Shown: in pieces, positions 16,970 to 25,941 of the stretch
Layout of the letters: each line of letters begins with the position of its first letter
Numbering within the stretch: position 1 is the stretch's first letter
From: an uncultured Psychroserpens sp.
GTDB taxonomy: Bacteria; Bacteroidota; Bacteroidia; Flavobacteriales; Flavobacteriaceae
DNA: 64,000 nt
Assembly (NCBI RefSeq): GCF_947492715.1
Contig: NZ_CANLNS010000002.1
Location: forward strand, 248,001-312,000
Direction: 5' to 3'
The notes under the pieces: generated by a model
Seen by the model: the letters and a program-made list of their open reading frames with translations, nothing else
Databases searched by the model: none
What the model was told of the DNA's origin: nothing
Made by a program: the position numbers and the translations under genes

Positions 16970-17899
16970 ATGAAATCGGCACTTAAACTTATTCTAATTA
17001 TACTACTCCTTACTTACGGCATGGACAAGCTAATGTATATGGGTTTAAATAAGATAAGTGATAAGGTAATGTCTGGACAATCAATTGGAAAGCTAAACCA
17101 ATTTATGATTCTAAAAGATTCATTAGATGTAATTGCTTTTGGAACATCTAGATCCAATCATCATATTGATGTAAAAAAAATAAAACCATCTAGTTACAAT
17201 GTTGGTATGGATGGTAGTGCAATCGCTTATTCAGCCACTTTAATTCAGTTATTACCTAAAGATAAAGATCAGTTAATCATTTTTAATATTGATCCAAACA
17301 AGGTATTCGTAGATGACTATGATGCCTCTGATGTTAAAGGTTTAATCACGAAATACAATCGAAATCCGATTATAAAAAAGGCTGTTTCTGAGGCAAATCA
17401 AGATAACGTGCTTCAACATTTTTTATGGTCTCTAGATTATAACGGGAAAGCCATTGGAATTGTAAAAAATTATGTGTCGCCAAAATATGATCATAAAATG
17501 TACTATGGTTTTGATCCGCTAGATATTACAGAAGCCCAAACTGAAACATTCAAAAAATCATTATCTATAAAATCAAATTACGATTGCGATGACACAAAAA
17601 AAATAAACCCAGATGTATGGAAATACATCAATCAAATAAATGATTTTTGTAAAGCCAATAATAAAACCTTAGTAATGCTTACAACGCCAACTTATGACCC
17701 CGAATGTAAAGTTCAATATGACACATTAAAGAAAGCGTTACAATCTATAGGCGTGTCTTACGAAGATTACTCAGGATTCTTTTTAGAGCATAACGATTTA
17801 AGCTATTGGAAAGACAAAACCCATATGTCTTCTAAAGGCGCAGAGGTTTTTACTACGTTTCTAAAGACAGAATTACAAAAAAAGCAAATTATTAATTAG
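16970..17899 (+). CDS. SGNH-hydrolase-like protein, probable partner of the MBOAT acyltransferase
   Basis: 309 residues: one N-terminal membrane anchor (residues 4-20), a block-I-like FGTSRSNHHID near residue 60 and a C-terminal KDKTHMSSKGA in which D and H fit the SGNH block-V DxxH pattern. The Ser of GTSR would be the nucleophile. Position right behind the MBOAT gene matches AlgI-AlgJ/X and PatA-PatB pairs, where the periplasmic SGNH protein completes acetyl transfer. The overall sequence is divergent, so the assignment rests on motifs and context. Confidence 0.65.
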   Translation: MKSALKLILIILLLTYGMDKLMYMGLNKISDKVMSGQSIGKLNQFMILKDSLDVIAFGTSRSNHHIDVKKIKPSSYNVGMDGSAIAYSATLIQLLPKDKDQLIIFNIDPNKVFVDDYDASDVKGLITKYNRNPIIKKAVSEANQDNVLQHFLWSLDYNGKAIGIVKNYVSPKYDHKMYYGFDPLDITEAQTETFKKSLSIKSNYDCDDTKKINPDVWKYINQINDFCKANNKTLVMLTTPTYDPECKVQYDTLKKALQSIGVSYEDYSGFFLEHNDLSYWKDKTHMSSKGAEVFTTFLKTELQKKQIIN

Positions 17900-17915
17900 A
17901 GTAAGACAATATCTA

Positions 17916-18983
17916 GTGACTATAATACACATATCAAGTAGTTTAGGAGGCGGAGGTGCAGAACAAATGGTATTGCAGTTAGCAAAGTGCTCTACATCAG
18001 TTATTAAAACCATTGTGATTTCAATTTCAGATGATAATACACTCGAACCTAAATTTAAAGAACATCAAATAGAGTATCATTTTTTGAATGTGACATCTTT
18101 TAAAAACTCTAGTTTAAAAAGAGGGCTTCAAAAGCTACACAGCATCATTAAAGACCAAGACAAACCCATATTTCATTGTCATCAATACCACAGTGCTATT
18201 TTAGGTACGCTCTACAGACTTTTTTACAAGAAAATACCAATTGTATTTACGCTTCATTCTAGCACTATTGAAATTTATAATAGAAAGCTAATGCTCTTCG
18301 CAACAAAAAGCTTTAGAAAAAAGGATATTGTTTTTAGTGAGAATGCAAAGCAATGGTATCTCAAAAACAATGTTGTTATTCCCAATGGTGTAGATTTTAA
18401 TGAGTTATCTATTACTTCATCACGACAAAGTGAAATTGACCATCCTTTTAGGTTTTTATATTTAGGTCGATTGAGCGATGAAAAGAACCCGCTTTATATG
18501 GTTACTGCTGCCAAAAAGTTAATTGAAGTCGGACTTAAAGATTTTGTCTTTGATGTTGTTGGTGAAGGCAAATTAAAAGCACAACTCTTAAAGTTAATAG
18601 AGATAGAAACTGCTGATCATAAAGATTTCGAAAGGCATTTCAACCTTTTAGGCTTTCGAAGTGACATTAAGCCCTATTTGCAAACGGCCAATACACTAAT
18701 ACTTCCATCGAAATGGGAAGGTATGCCAATGGTTATAATTGAAGCTGCTGCTGCAAAACTGCCCATCATTTCAACTCCTGTTGGTAGTATTCCTGATTTT
18801 CTCAATAATGACAATGCTTATGTATCTGATCTATCCATGTTTCACCAATCTATGATTGATTGTATTCAAAACTACGACAAGGCACTCCAAAAAACACAGC
18901 AATTGTATGACGAATTAAAATCGAGTTATAATATTGATGTCGTTTATCAAGCGCATTTAAACCTTTATAAATCAGCATTATAA
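17916..18983 (+). CDS. Glycosyltransferase family 4 (GT-B)
   Basis: 355 residues. N-terminal glycine-rich loop SSLGGGGAEQMVLQLAK, and in the C-terminal half FLYLGRLSDEKNP and LPSKWEGMPMVIIEAAAA, the GT4 donor-binding motif with its two Glu residues. The start is GTG at 17916, 16 bases after the previous stop. It adds a sugar to the lipid-linked intermediate at the cytoplasmic face; specificity unknown. A hairpin terminator lies after it. Confidence 0.88.
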   Translation: MTIIHISSSLGGGGAEQMVLQLAKCSTSVIKTIVISISDDNTLEPKFKEHQIEYHFLNVTSFKNSSLKRGLQKLHSIIKDQDKPIFHCHQYHSAILGTLYRLFYKKIPIVFTLHSSTIEIYNRKLMLFATKSFRKKDIVFSENAKQWYLKNNVVIPNGVDFNELSITSSRQSEIDHPFRFLYLGRLSDEKNPLYMVTAAKKLIEVGLKDFVFDVVGEGKLKAQLLKLIEIETADHKDFERHFNLLGFRSDIKPYLQTANTLILPSKWEGMPMVIIEAAAAKLPIISTPVGSIPDFLNNDNAYVSDLSMFHQSMIDCIQNYDKALQKTQQLYDELKSSYNIDVVYQAHLNLYKSAL

Positions 18984-19008
18984 AAAGTAGCCTTTCATTT
19001 CGTAGTCT

Positions 19009-19033
19009 AAAACGACTTTTAATAGTCTTTTTT
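19009..19033 (+). terminator. Weak intrinsic terminator inside the polysaccharide locus
   Basis: AAAACGACT pairs with AGTCTTTT around a short loop, followed by a T-run and ending before a new -7 box. It may separate the first part of the locus from the asnB-like gene onward. Confidence 0.4.
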
Positions 19034-19055
19034 AAGTAAAAGTGGATTTAATATC

Positions 19056-19063
19056 TATTTTTG
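19056..19063 (+). promoter_or_regulatory. Candidate internal promoter before the asparagine-synthetase-like gene
   Basis: TATTTTTG fits TAnnTTTG, 35 bases before the ATG at 19098 and just after the hairpin at 19009-19033. Confidence 0.45.
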
Positions 19064-19097
19064 TTCAGAACACAAAACACCCAAATAGTATAAATTT

Positions 19098-20948
19098 ATG
19101 TGCGGAATATACGGAACAACCTTAAAGTATACCGAATCACAAGTTAAAGACAAACTAAAGCGTACTGCCTTTAGAGGTCCAGACAAAATGGGTTGGCAAT
19201 TCTATAATCATAATGACCATAACATTTCCTTTGGTCATAACCGATTATCTATTATAGATTTAGACCCACGATCTGATCAACCATTTACCTATAATGAAGA
19301 CATTCATATTGTGTTTAATGGTGAAGTCTATAATTTTCAATTGATAAAAGAAACACTCACAAAAAAAGGATATACCTTTAGAACTACTAGTGATACTGAA
19401 GTATTATGTGCTGCATATTTAGAATATGGCGAAGCTTGCGTTAACCACTTTAATGGTATGTTCGCTTTTGTTATATATGATGTAAAAAAACAATTGTTTT
19501 TTGGTGCAAGAGATCGGTTGGGCCAAAAGCCATTTTATTACTACCACAATGGTAAAGATTTTGAATTTTCAAGTCAGATATCCTCCATACAGCTGCATAT
19601 GGATAATTTATCTATTTCAGAAAAAGCCATTTCTTATTACTTGGCTTGGGGAAACATTCCAGATCCGCAATCAATTTTTAATGAAATCAAAAAACTAAAG
19701 GCTGGACATTCATTTACATTCGACTTAAATTCTGGAGCATTTAATACACAAGCTTATTGGGACATTGACTATAAAAACGAAAGACCATTTACGGGTTCAT
19801 ACGAAGACGCTAAACAAGAACTCAATCATATTCTAAAAGATGCTGTTTCTTCACGACTTTTCGCAGATGTTCCTGTTGGTGTATTTTTATCTGGAGGAAT
19901 AGATTCTTCATTAATTGCAGCAAAAGCTACAGAAACATCTTCGACTAAAATCAAAACTTTTTCTGTAAAATTCAACGAAAAAGGATTTGATGAAAGTAAA
20001 TATGCGCAGCAAGTTGCAGATCATTTACAAACCGATCATCATGTTATAGAATGTAATTACGATGAAGGTATAGATCTTATAAAAAACTTCAATGAGTTCT
20101 ATGATGAACCATTTTCAGATTCCTCTGCAATTCCATCTATGTTATTGGCTAAATACACAAGAAAGCATGTTACAGTTGCACTTTCTGGTGATGCTGGTGA
20201 CGAAAGTTTCATTGGATATCACAGATATAATTGGACTAGAAAAGGAAGTAAAATCTATAAGTTACCACAGTCCGTAAGGAAGTTATCTGCATTTGGTTTA
20301 AACCTTATGCCACATTATAAATTAAAGGTCATTGCTAAGGCGATTCAGTTTAAAGATTCAAATGAAGCCTATTTGAGTGCCATGACTGGTGTTGATCAAT
20401 CTTACATTAATACTAACTATAACAATCGCGAGGTTGATGAACTTAAGTATTTAATGCACGATCATAAAAACCTTATGGAACGTATTTCAGATTTTGATAC
20501 CAAAACTTATCTCAACTTCGATATCAACACTAAAGTTGATAGAGCCACAATGGCTTTTTCACTTGAAGCACGTGCCCCATTATTAGATCATCGTATTGTT
20601 GATTTTGCTAACTCACTACCCACCGAGTTTAAATTTCATAAAGGCAATACAAAACGTATTCTTAAAGATGTTTTATATCAATCGGTTCCAGAACATATTT
20701 TTGACAGACCTAAGGCTGGATTCACAATGCCATTTTCGCGCTGGTTTAAAGAAGATTTAAAAGATTTTGTATTGAGCGAACTTGACGACACTGCCTTAAA
20801 ATCAATACCTTGCATTGATGTAGAAAAGGTGCAATTTATGATTAAGCAACATATGGATGGTAGCTGGAATAGGTATCCATTAATTTGGAAACTATTAGTA
20901 TTAAAACAATGGCTTAACGACAACGGAAAAGGACTTTCTATTGTATAA
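19098..20948 (+). CDS. asnB: Asparagine synthetase-like glutamine amidotransferase
   Basis: 616 residues: class II glutamine amidotransferase domain with the nucleophile Cys2 (MCGIYG) and RGPD motif, then the ATP-pyrophosphatase domain with PP-loop VFLSGGIDSSL near residue 265. The family makes asparagine, but homologues placed inside polysaccharide loci (WbpS type) are thought to amidate uronic acids. Given the flanking glycosyltransferases, a role in converting a sugar carboxylate to an amide is likely; housekeeping Asn synthesis cannot be excluded. It has its own candidate promoter. Confidence 0.85.
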   Translation: MCGIYGTTLKYTESQVKDKLKRTAFRGPDKMGWQFYNHNDHNISFGHNRLSIIDLDPRSDQPFTYNEDIHIVFNGEVYNFQLIKETLTKKGYTFRTTSDTEVLCAAYLEYGEACVNHFNGMFAFVIYDVKKQLFFGARDRLGQKPFYYYHNGKDFEFSSQISSIQLHMDNLSISEKAISYYLAWGNIPDPQSIFNEIKKLKAGHSFTFDLNSGAFNTQAYWDIDYKNERPFTGSYEDAKQELNHILKDAVSSRLFADVPVGVFLSGGIDSSLIAAKATETSSTKIKTFSVKFNEKGFDESKYAQQVADHLQTDHHVIECNYDEGIDLIKNFNEFYDEPFSDSSAIPSMLLAKYTRKHVTVALSGDAGDESFIGYHRYNWTRKGSKIYKLPQSVRKLSAFGLNLMPHYKLKVIAKAIQFKDSNEAYLSAMTGVDQSYINTNYNNREVDELKYLMHDHKNLMERISDFDTKTYLNFDINTKVDRATMAFSLEARAPLLDHRIVDFANSLPTEFKFHKGNTKRILKDVLYQSVPEHIFDRPKAGFTMPFSRWFKEDLKDFVLSELDDTALKSIPCIDVEKVQFMIKQHMDGSWNRYPLIWKLLVLKQWLNDNGKGLSIV

Positions 20949-20952
20949 CTCT

Positions 20953-22032
20953 ATGATGGATAAAACAATCAAAATCTTATTTATTTTACCGTCATTAAAA
21001 GCTGGAGGTGCAGAACGCGTCGTTTCGTTTATTGCCCAAAATCTCGACAAAAGCAAGTTCACTCCTATTCTATTGATTGTCGGGTTTGAAAAAGATGCAG
21101 CTTTTTCCGTAGAACATATTGAAACACATTTTTTAAATAAAAATCGTGTTTTAGACGGAATCACTGGTATATTTTCAAAATTGAAACAGCTCAAACCACA
21201 AATTGTAATGACCTCTATTGCGCATCTTACAGCAGTAACAGCGGTACAGTCTCTTTTTTATAGAAAGATCAAATTTGTAGCCAGGGAAGCCAACATTAAG
21301 AAAATAACCAAACAGTATCACAACACCAACTTACTACCTTTTGGAAAAACCTTAAATAGCCTCAGCTATAAATTATTAGATGCTATAATTTGCCAATCTA
21401 AAGACATGGCCGATGAGCTTATTGAACTTCGTCCAAAGACGGCAAAAAAGATTACCATTATAAATAATCCGATAACAAAAGAATATTCTTCTGAAATTGA
21501 AATACAGTACAACTCCAAAACACAGTACATTACTGTTGGTCGTTTACATAATGAAAAGGGACATTGTCGAATTTTAGAAGCCTTGAGCTCGCTAGATCTG
21601 GCATTCAACTATACCATTATAGGAAGTGGGCCACACGAACAATTGATAAAAAATAAAGTCAATGAATTAGGCCTTAACGATAAAGTGACATGGATTGATT
21701 TTACCAACGATGTAGAACGTTATTTAAAAAACAGTAATGTCTTTATTCAGGGATCCTATGCAGAAGGTTTTCCAAATGCACTTTTAGAAAGCTGCGCTGT
21801 GGGCACACCTGTTGTAGCTTATAATTGTCTAGGTGGTACTTCGGAAATTGTAACGCATGGTGTTAACGGATTTTTGGTGGACTCTGAAATCGAATTAAAA
21901 GAAGCGCTTATTAAACTTCATTCTGTTCCATTAGAAAGAAAACAGGTGATTGCTTCCGTAGCGAAGAAATTTAGTAAAACTCGAATAATTGAACAATATC
22001 AAGACGTATTCACTAATCTTATGAATCACTAA
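20953..22032 (+). CDS. Glycosyltransferase family 4
   Basis: About 359 residues with ILFILPSLKAGGAERVVSF at the N-terminus and YITVGRLHNEKGH, then GSYAEGFPNALLESCA in the C-terminal Rossmann domain. ATG at 20953 (or 20956) is preferred over a TTG at 20941 that overlaps the asnB-like gene. It shares its last base with the next gene's start codon. Sugar specificity unknown. Confidence 0.88.
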   Translation: MMDKTIKILFILPSLKAGGAERVVSFIAQNLDKSKFTPILLIVGFEKDAAFSVEHIETHFLNKNRVLDGITGIFSKLKQLKPQIVMTSIAHLTAVTAVQSLFYRKIKFVAREANIKKITKQYHNTNLLPFGKTLNSLSYKLLDAIICQSKDMADELIELRPKTAKKITIINNPITKEYSSEIEIQYNSKTQYITVGRLHNEKGHCRILEALSSLDLAFNYTIIGSGPHEQLIKNKVNELGLNDKVTWIDFTNDVERYLKNSNVFIQGSYAEGFPNALLESCAVGTPVVAYNCLGGTSEIVTHGVNGFLVDSEIELKEALIKLHSVPLERKQVIASVAKKFSKTRIIEQYQDVFTNLMNH

Positions 22033-23141
22033 TGCAAAAAAAAGGAACCATAGATTGGCTTTTTGTTCTACCAGATGATTTAATTGGTGGAGGTGCTCAG
22101 CAGGTATTGTTTACCATCATCAACTATTTTATTGATCAAGGTAAACAATGTACAGTCGTATTTCTTGTTAACAAAAAACATCGTGGATGGGAGTCTTTGG
22201 AAGATAAGTGCACTATTGTATATTTAAACAACTCCTCTGTTTATAAAGGTTTTTTTGGTGCCGCTAAATACATAAGGACGCTCAACAAATTAAATGACAT
22301 AAAACATACTATAAGTTCTCAAGCACTCATAAATGGTCTATTGGGTTTTTTAAAATACACCAGAGTATTAAAGCATACGAAGCTCATACTAAGAGAATCT
22401 ACTTCCATCTTTTTAAGGTTTAAAGGATTTAAACTCCTACTCTACAAAACAGCCTATATTATGGGATATAAGAAAGCCGATGTCATTATATGCCAAACAG
22501 ATTTAATGAAAAGCCAGCTTTTACAAGCATTACCATGGTTAAAGAAAAAAGAAAGTGTTATTGTCATACCAAACCCTGTTAATTTAGACGAAATTTCTAA
22601 AAAAGCCCAACAGCAAGTAACTTTCAATATTGATAATTTTATAGTTGCAGCTGGTCGTTTCATACCAGAAAAAGGCTTCGATATTCTTATAGATGCGTTT
22701 CAGTTGTTAAAAGATAAAACCTTGAAATTGGTTATTTTGGGTGTTGGCACTAAAGAAGAAGAACAAAAACTAGTACAACAAATTAAAACACTAGACTTAC
22801 AAAAACGTGTGATTTTATATGGTTATGTTAGCAATGTATATCCAATATTTAAAAAAGCTCGACTTTGTGTGGTATCATCTAGAATAGAAGGGTTTCCAAA
22901 TGTTTTGCTTCAAATGATGTCGCAAAATGATCATGTTGTAAGTACGACATGTGCTGGGGAAATTTCGAACATCAAAGGTATTATAACTTGTGAAACTGAG
23001 AATGTAGATGCCTTAAGAGAGGCTATGGATAAAGGTCTTGTTGATACTACTAGCCATAGAGAGATCTATTTTAAAGATTATATTGAATCTAGAGCTATTG
23101 ATAATTTTGTAAGAACAATGCTTAATCAAATGAACAATTAG
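22032..23141 (+). CDS. Glycosyltransferase family 4
   Basis: 369 residues. GGGAQQVLFTIINYF is the N-terminal loop, FIVAAGRFIPEKGFDILI and VVSSRIEGFPNVLLQMM mark the donor-binding domain. It resembles its two neighbours, suggesting the three arose by duplication and now add successive sugars. The ATG overlaps the preceding TAA by one base and the next gene begins one base after its stop, so translation is coupled. Confidence 0.88.
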   Translation: MQKKGTIDWLFVLPDDLIGGGAQQVLFTIINYFIDQGKQCTVVFLVNKKHRGWESLEDKCTIVYLNNSSVYKGFFGAAKYIRTLNKLNDIKHTISSQALINGLLGFLKYTRVLKHTKLILRESTSIFLRFKGFKLLLYKTAYIMGYKKADVIICQTDLMKSQLLQALPWLKKKESVIVIPNPVNLDEISKKAQQQVTFNIDNFIVAAGRFIPEKGFDILIDAFQLLKDKTLKLVILGVGTKEEEQKLVQQIKTLDLQKRVILYGYVSNVYPIFKKARLCVVSSRIEGFPNVLLQMMSQNDHVVSTTCAGEISNIKGIITCETENVDALREAMDKGLVDTTSHREIYFKDYIESRAIDNFVRTMLNQMNN

Positions 23142-23142
23142 T

Positions 23143-24288
23143 ATGCAAAAAATTATTCGTATCACAACGGTTCCATCCTCCTTAAGAACGCTTTTGAGAG
23201 GACAATCTCGTTTTATGAGTAAGCATTATGAAGTTATTGGAATCTCTGGAGATGGAGATGCCTTGGCAGAAGTAAGACAAAATGAAGGCATCAAAACACA
23301 TGTGGTGGAGATGACAAGAACCATAACACCAATAAGAGATTTAAAGGCAACTTTCAAACTCTACAAATTGTTTAAATCTGAAAAACCCTTTATTGTTCAT
23401 ACGCATACACCAAAAGCTGGTACTTTAGGTATGCTTGCCGCAAAATTGGCTCGTGTTCCGCATAGATTGCATACCATAGCAGGATTACCTCTATTAGAAA
23501 CAAAAGGAAGTAAAAGGAAATTGCTAGACGCTGTTGAAAAATTCACCTATAGCTGTGCAACCAAAATATTACCCAATTCATTTGGTCTAGAACAGATTAT
23601 TATCGAAAACAACTATACCAAACCTGAAAAACTAATGGTTATTGGAAATGGAAGTTCAAATGGTATAGATACTAGCCATTATGATACAGCTCATGTTTCA
23701 GAAGAAAAAAAACTAGAACTAAAGCAAGAACTTGGCATTGTAAATAATGACATTGTTTTTATATTTATTGGAAGAATTGTTAGAGATAAAGGTATTAATG
23801 AGTTAGTAAGTGCATTTAATAGGTTATCCAAAAAAGAACTGCACTGCAAGTTAATTTTAGTTGGGCCAAGAGAGAATCACTTAGACCCATTGTTACCAGA
23901 AACAGAGGCTCTTATTAAGGAAAATAATCAAATTTTGGCTGTAGGTTTACAAAAAGATATTAGACCATATGTTGCCATTTCAAACGTACTCACCTTCCCT
24001 AGTTATAGAGAAGGATTTCCTAATGTTGTATTACAGTGCAGTTGTATGAACTTACCATGTATTGTTTCTGACATTAATGGTTGCAACGAAGTTATTGAAG
24101 ATGGCGTTAACGGACTTATTATACCTGTTAAAAATGAGCAAGCACTAGAGCAAGCTATGCAATTTATGATAGATCATCCTGAAAAAAGGAAAGATATGGT
24201 AAATTACACCAGATCAAGAATTATAGAACGCTACGAGCAAGGTTTTGTGTGGAACGAAATTTTAAACTATTATAAAAGTTTGAAGTAA
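23143..24288 (+). CDS. Glycosyltransferase family 4, probably adds the second sugar
   Basis: 381 residues. The N-terminus has FIVHTHTPKAGTLGMLAA and RLHTIAGLPLLETKG, the C-terminal half FIFIGRIVRDKGINEL and FPSYREGFPNVVLQ. This subtype, related to PglA/TuaC-like enzymes, typically sits directly before a PglC-like initiating transferase in Bacteroidota, and acts on the primed lipid. Its last base overlaps the next start codon. Confidence 0.88.
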   Translation: MQKIIRITTVPSSLRTLLRGQSRFMSKHYEVIGISGDGDALAEVRQNEGIKTHVVEMTRTITPIRDLKATFKLYKLFKSEKPFIVHTHTPKAGTLGMLAAKLARVPHRLHTIAGLPLLETKGSKRKLLDAVEKFTYSCATKILPNSFGLEQIIIENNYTKPEKLMVIGNGSSNGIDTSHYDTAHVSEEKKLELKQELGIVNNDIVFIFIGRIVRDKGINELVSAFNRLSKKELHCKLILVGPRENHLDPLLPETEALIKENNQILAVGLQKDIRPYVAISNVLTFPSYREGFPNVVLQCSCMNLPCIVSDINGCNEVIEDGVNGLIIPVKNEQALEQAMQFMIDHPEKRKDMVNYTRSRIIERYEQGFVWNEILNYYKSLK

Positions 24289-24926
24289 TGGGATTGTACA
24301 AACATATTATCAAACCGTTTTTTGACATCCTCTCTGCAAGTATTGGATTCATCTTACTGTTTCCTATATTTTTAGTTACTTGGTGTGTTCTCATGTTTAA
24401 GAATAATGGTAAAGCATTTTTTTATCAAGAACGACCAGGCAAAAATGAACGTATTTTTAAGATAATTAAGTTTAAAACGATGAATGATAAAACAGATGAG
24501 AATGGCGAATTACTCCCACCATCTGAGCGTTTAACAGCTGCTGGCATTTTTGTTAGAAAGTACTCCTTAGATGAAATCCCACAATTATTAAATGTAATTA
24601 AAGGCGATATGAGTATTGTTGGCCCCAGACCTTTGCTTGTTAGATATTTATCAAGATATAATGATCATCAAAAGCAACGTCACAATATCAAACCTGGCAT
24701 AACAGGTTGGGCTCAAGTGAACGGTAGAAATGCAATTAGTTGGGAAGAAAAATTTAATTACGACGTGTGGTACGTTAAACATATGTCGTTTATATTAGAC
24801 ATTAAAATTTTATTTTTGACAGTATATAAAGTCTTTAAAAAAGATGGTATATATAGTGTGGAAAATGATATCGTTCCTGATTTCATGGGAACAGAAACTA
24901 ACCAAAATTCAACGCATGGCAATTAA
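24288..24926 (+). CDS. Initiating phosphoglycosyl transferase (PglC-like bacterial sugar transferase)
   Basis: 212 residues, the minimal monotopic type: one N-terminal hydrophobic hairpin (residues 9-33), then FYQERPGKNERIFKIIKF, the catalytic Asp-Glu in YSLDEIPQLLNVI, and MSIVGPRPLL, ending with PGITGWAQVNGRN. It transfers a sugar-1-phosphate from a UDP-sugar to undecaprenyl phosphate and so starts the repeat unit. The PglF-like dehydratase and PglE-like aminotransferase downstream suggest an amino-deoxy sugar substrate. It overlaps the ATP-grasp gene by 11 bases. Confidence 0.92.
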   Translation: MGLYKHIIKPFFDILSASIGFILLFPIFLVTWCVLMFKNNGKAFFYQERPGKNERIFKIIKFKTMNDKTDENGELLPPSERLTAAGIFVRKYSLDEIPQLLNVIKGDMSIVGPRPLLVRYLSRYNDHQKQRHNIKPGITGWAQVNGRNAISWEEKFNYDVWYVKHMSFILDIKILFLTVYKVFKKDGIYSVENDIVPDFMGTETNQNSTHGN

Positions 24927-25941
24927 TATATTATTTACTTGTGCAGGTAGACGTAATTATCTCATTAATTATTTTAAAGAGGCCATTAATGGTGAAGGGC
25001 TTATCCTTGCAGCCGACATGAGCGTATCTGCTCCTGCTATGGTAGATGCAGATATTGCCATTTTAGTCCCAAACATCTATGATGACACTTATATAGAAGC
25101 GCTTAAAAACATTATTATTGAACATCAAATCACGGCTGTTATTTCGCTCAATGATTTAGAATTACCAATCCTTTCAAAGCATAAAGCCGAATTAGAAGCT
25201 ACAGGCACAAAAGTTATTGTGTCTAATGAAAATGTGATTGATATTGCTTTTGATAAAGTTGAAACGTTTAACTTTCTAAAATCGATAGGACTAAAAACAC
25301 CAAAGACCTATACAACCTTAAAAGATGCGTTGCACGCTATCAAAAATGGAACTTTATACTATCCTTTGGTTGTTAAGCCTCGTTGGGGAAGTGCCTCTAT
25401 AGGTATTGATTTTCCAGAATCTGAAGAAGAATTAGCATTAGCTTTTAAACTTCAGCACATTAAACTGAAAAAATCTATTTTAAATACAGCTAGTTCTCAC
25501 GATTTAGATCATGCGATCCTAATACAAGAGAAATTAGACGGAAGAGAGTTTGGGATGGACATTGTTAACGATTTTGAAAGCCAATATTACGGAACATTTG
25601 TAAGAGAAAAACTCAACATGCGCTCGGGAGAAACAGACAAAGCTATCTCTGTAATTGATCAAAAGTTTGATAAAATTGGACAAATAATTTCAGAAAAACT
25701 AAAACACATTGGCAGTCTGGATTGTGATGTTTTTATTGCAGAAAATCAACTTTACGTACTTGAGCTAAATCCAAGATTTGGAGGAGGTTATCCGTTTTCA
25801 CATGAAGCAGGAATTAACACAGCAGCTATCTATATAGAATGGCTAAAAGGTCATAAAAACGTTGCTCAATTTAACAACTATAGCGCTGGGAGAATGTTTT
25901 CAAAATGTGACCGCATGTTAGAAATAAAAACGTCTAACTGA
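24916..25941 (+). CDS. ATP-grasp enzyme of the carbamoyl-phosphate-synthase-like type
   Basis: 341 residues. An N-terminal Rossmann-like pre-ATP-grasp domain (NILFTCAGRRNYLINYF) is followed by an ATP-grasp fold with YPLVVKPRWGSASIG near residues 153-167, ILIQEKLDGREFG and the metal-binding LYVLELNPRFGGGYP near 275-290. ATP-grasp enzymes join a carboxylate to an amine through an acyl phosphate. Next to sugar transferase genes they are common but poorly defined; acylation of an amino-sugar is a reasonable guess. ATG 24916 is preferred because a longer frame would overlap the sugar transferase by 83 bases. Confidence 0.8.
   Translation: MAINILFTCAGRRNYLINYFKEAINGEGLILAADMSVSAPAMVDADIAILVPNIYDDTYIEALKNIIIEHQITAVISLNDLELPILSKHKAELEATGTKVIVSNENVIDIAFDKVETFNFLKSIGLKTPKTYTTLKDALHAIKNGTLYYPLVVKPRWGSASIGIDFPESEEELALAFKLQHIKLKKSILNTASSHDLDHAILIQEKLDGREFGMDIVNDFESQYYGTFVREKLNMRSGETDKAISVIDQKFDKIGQIISEKLKHIGSLDCDVFIAENQLYVLELNPRFGGGYPFSHEAGINTAAIYIEWLKGHKNVAQFNNYSAGRMFSKCDRMLEIKTSN

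Noticed and set aside
24844-24915. Upstream extension of the ATP-grasp gene inside the sugar transferase
   Set aside because: The ATG at 24916 begins directly at the conserved N-terminal strand; the extension lacks similarity to the family.
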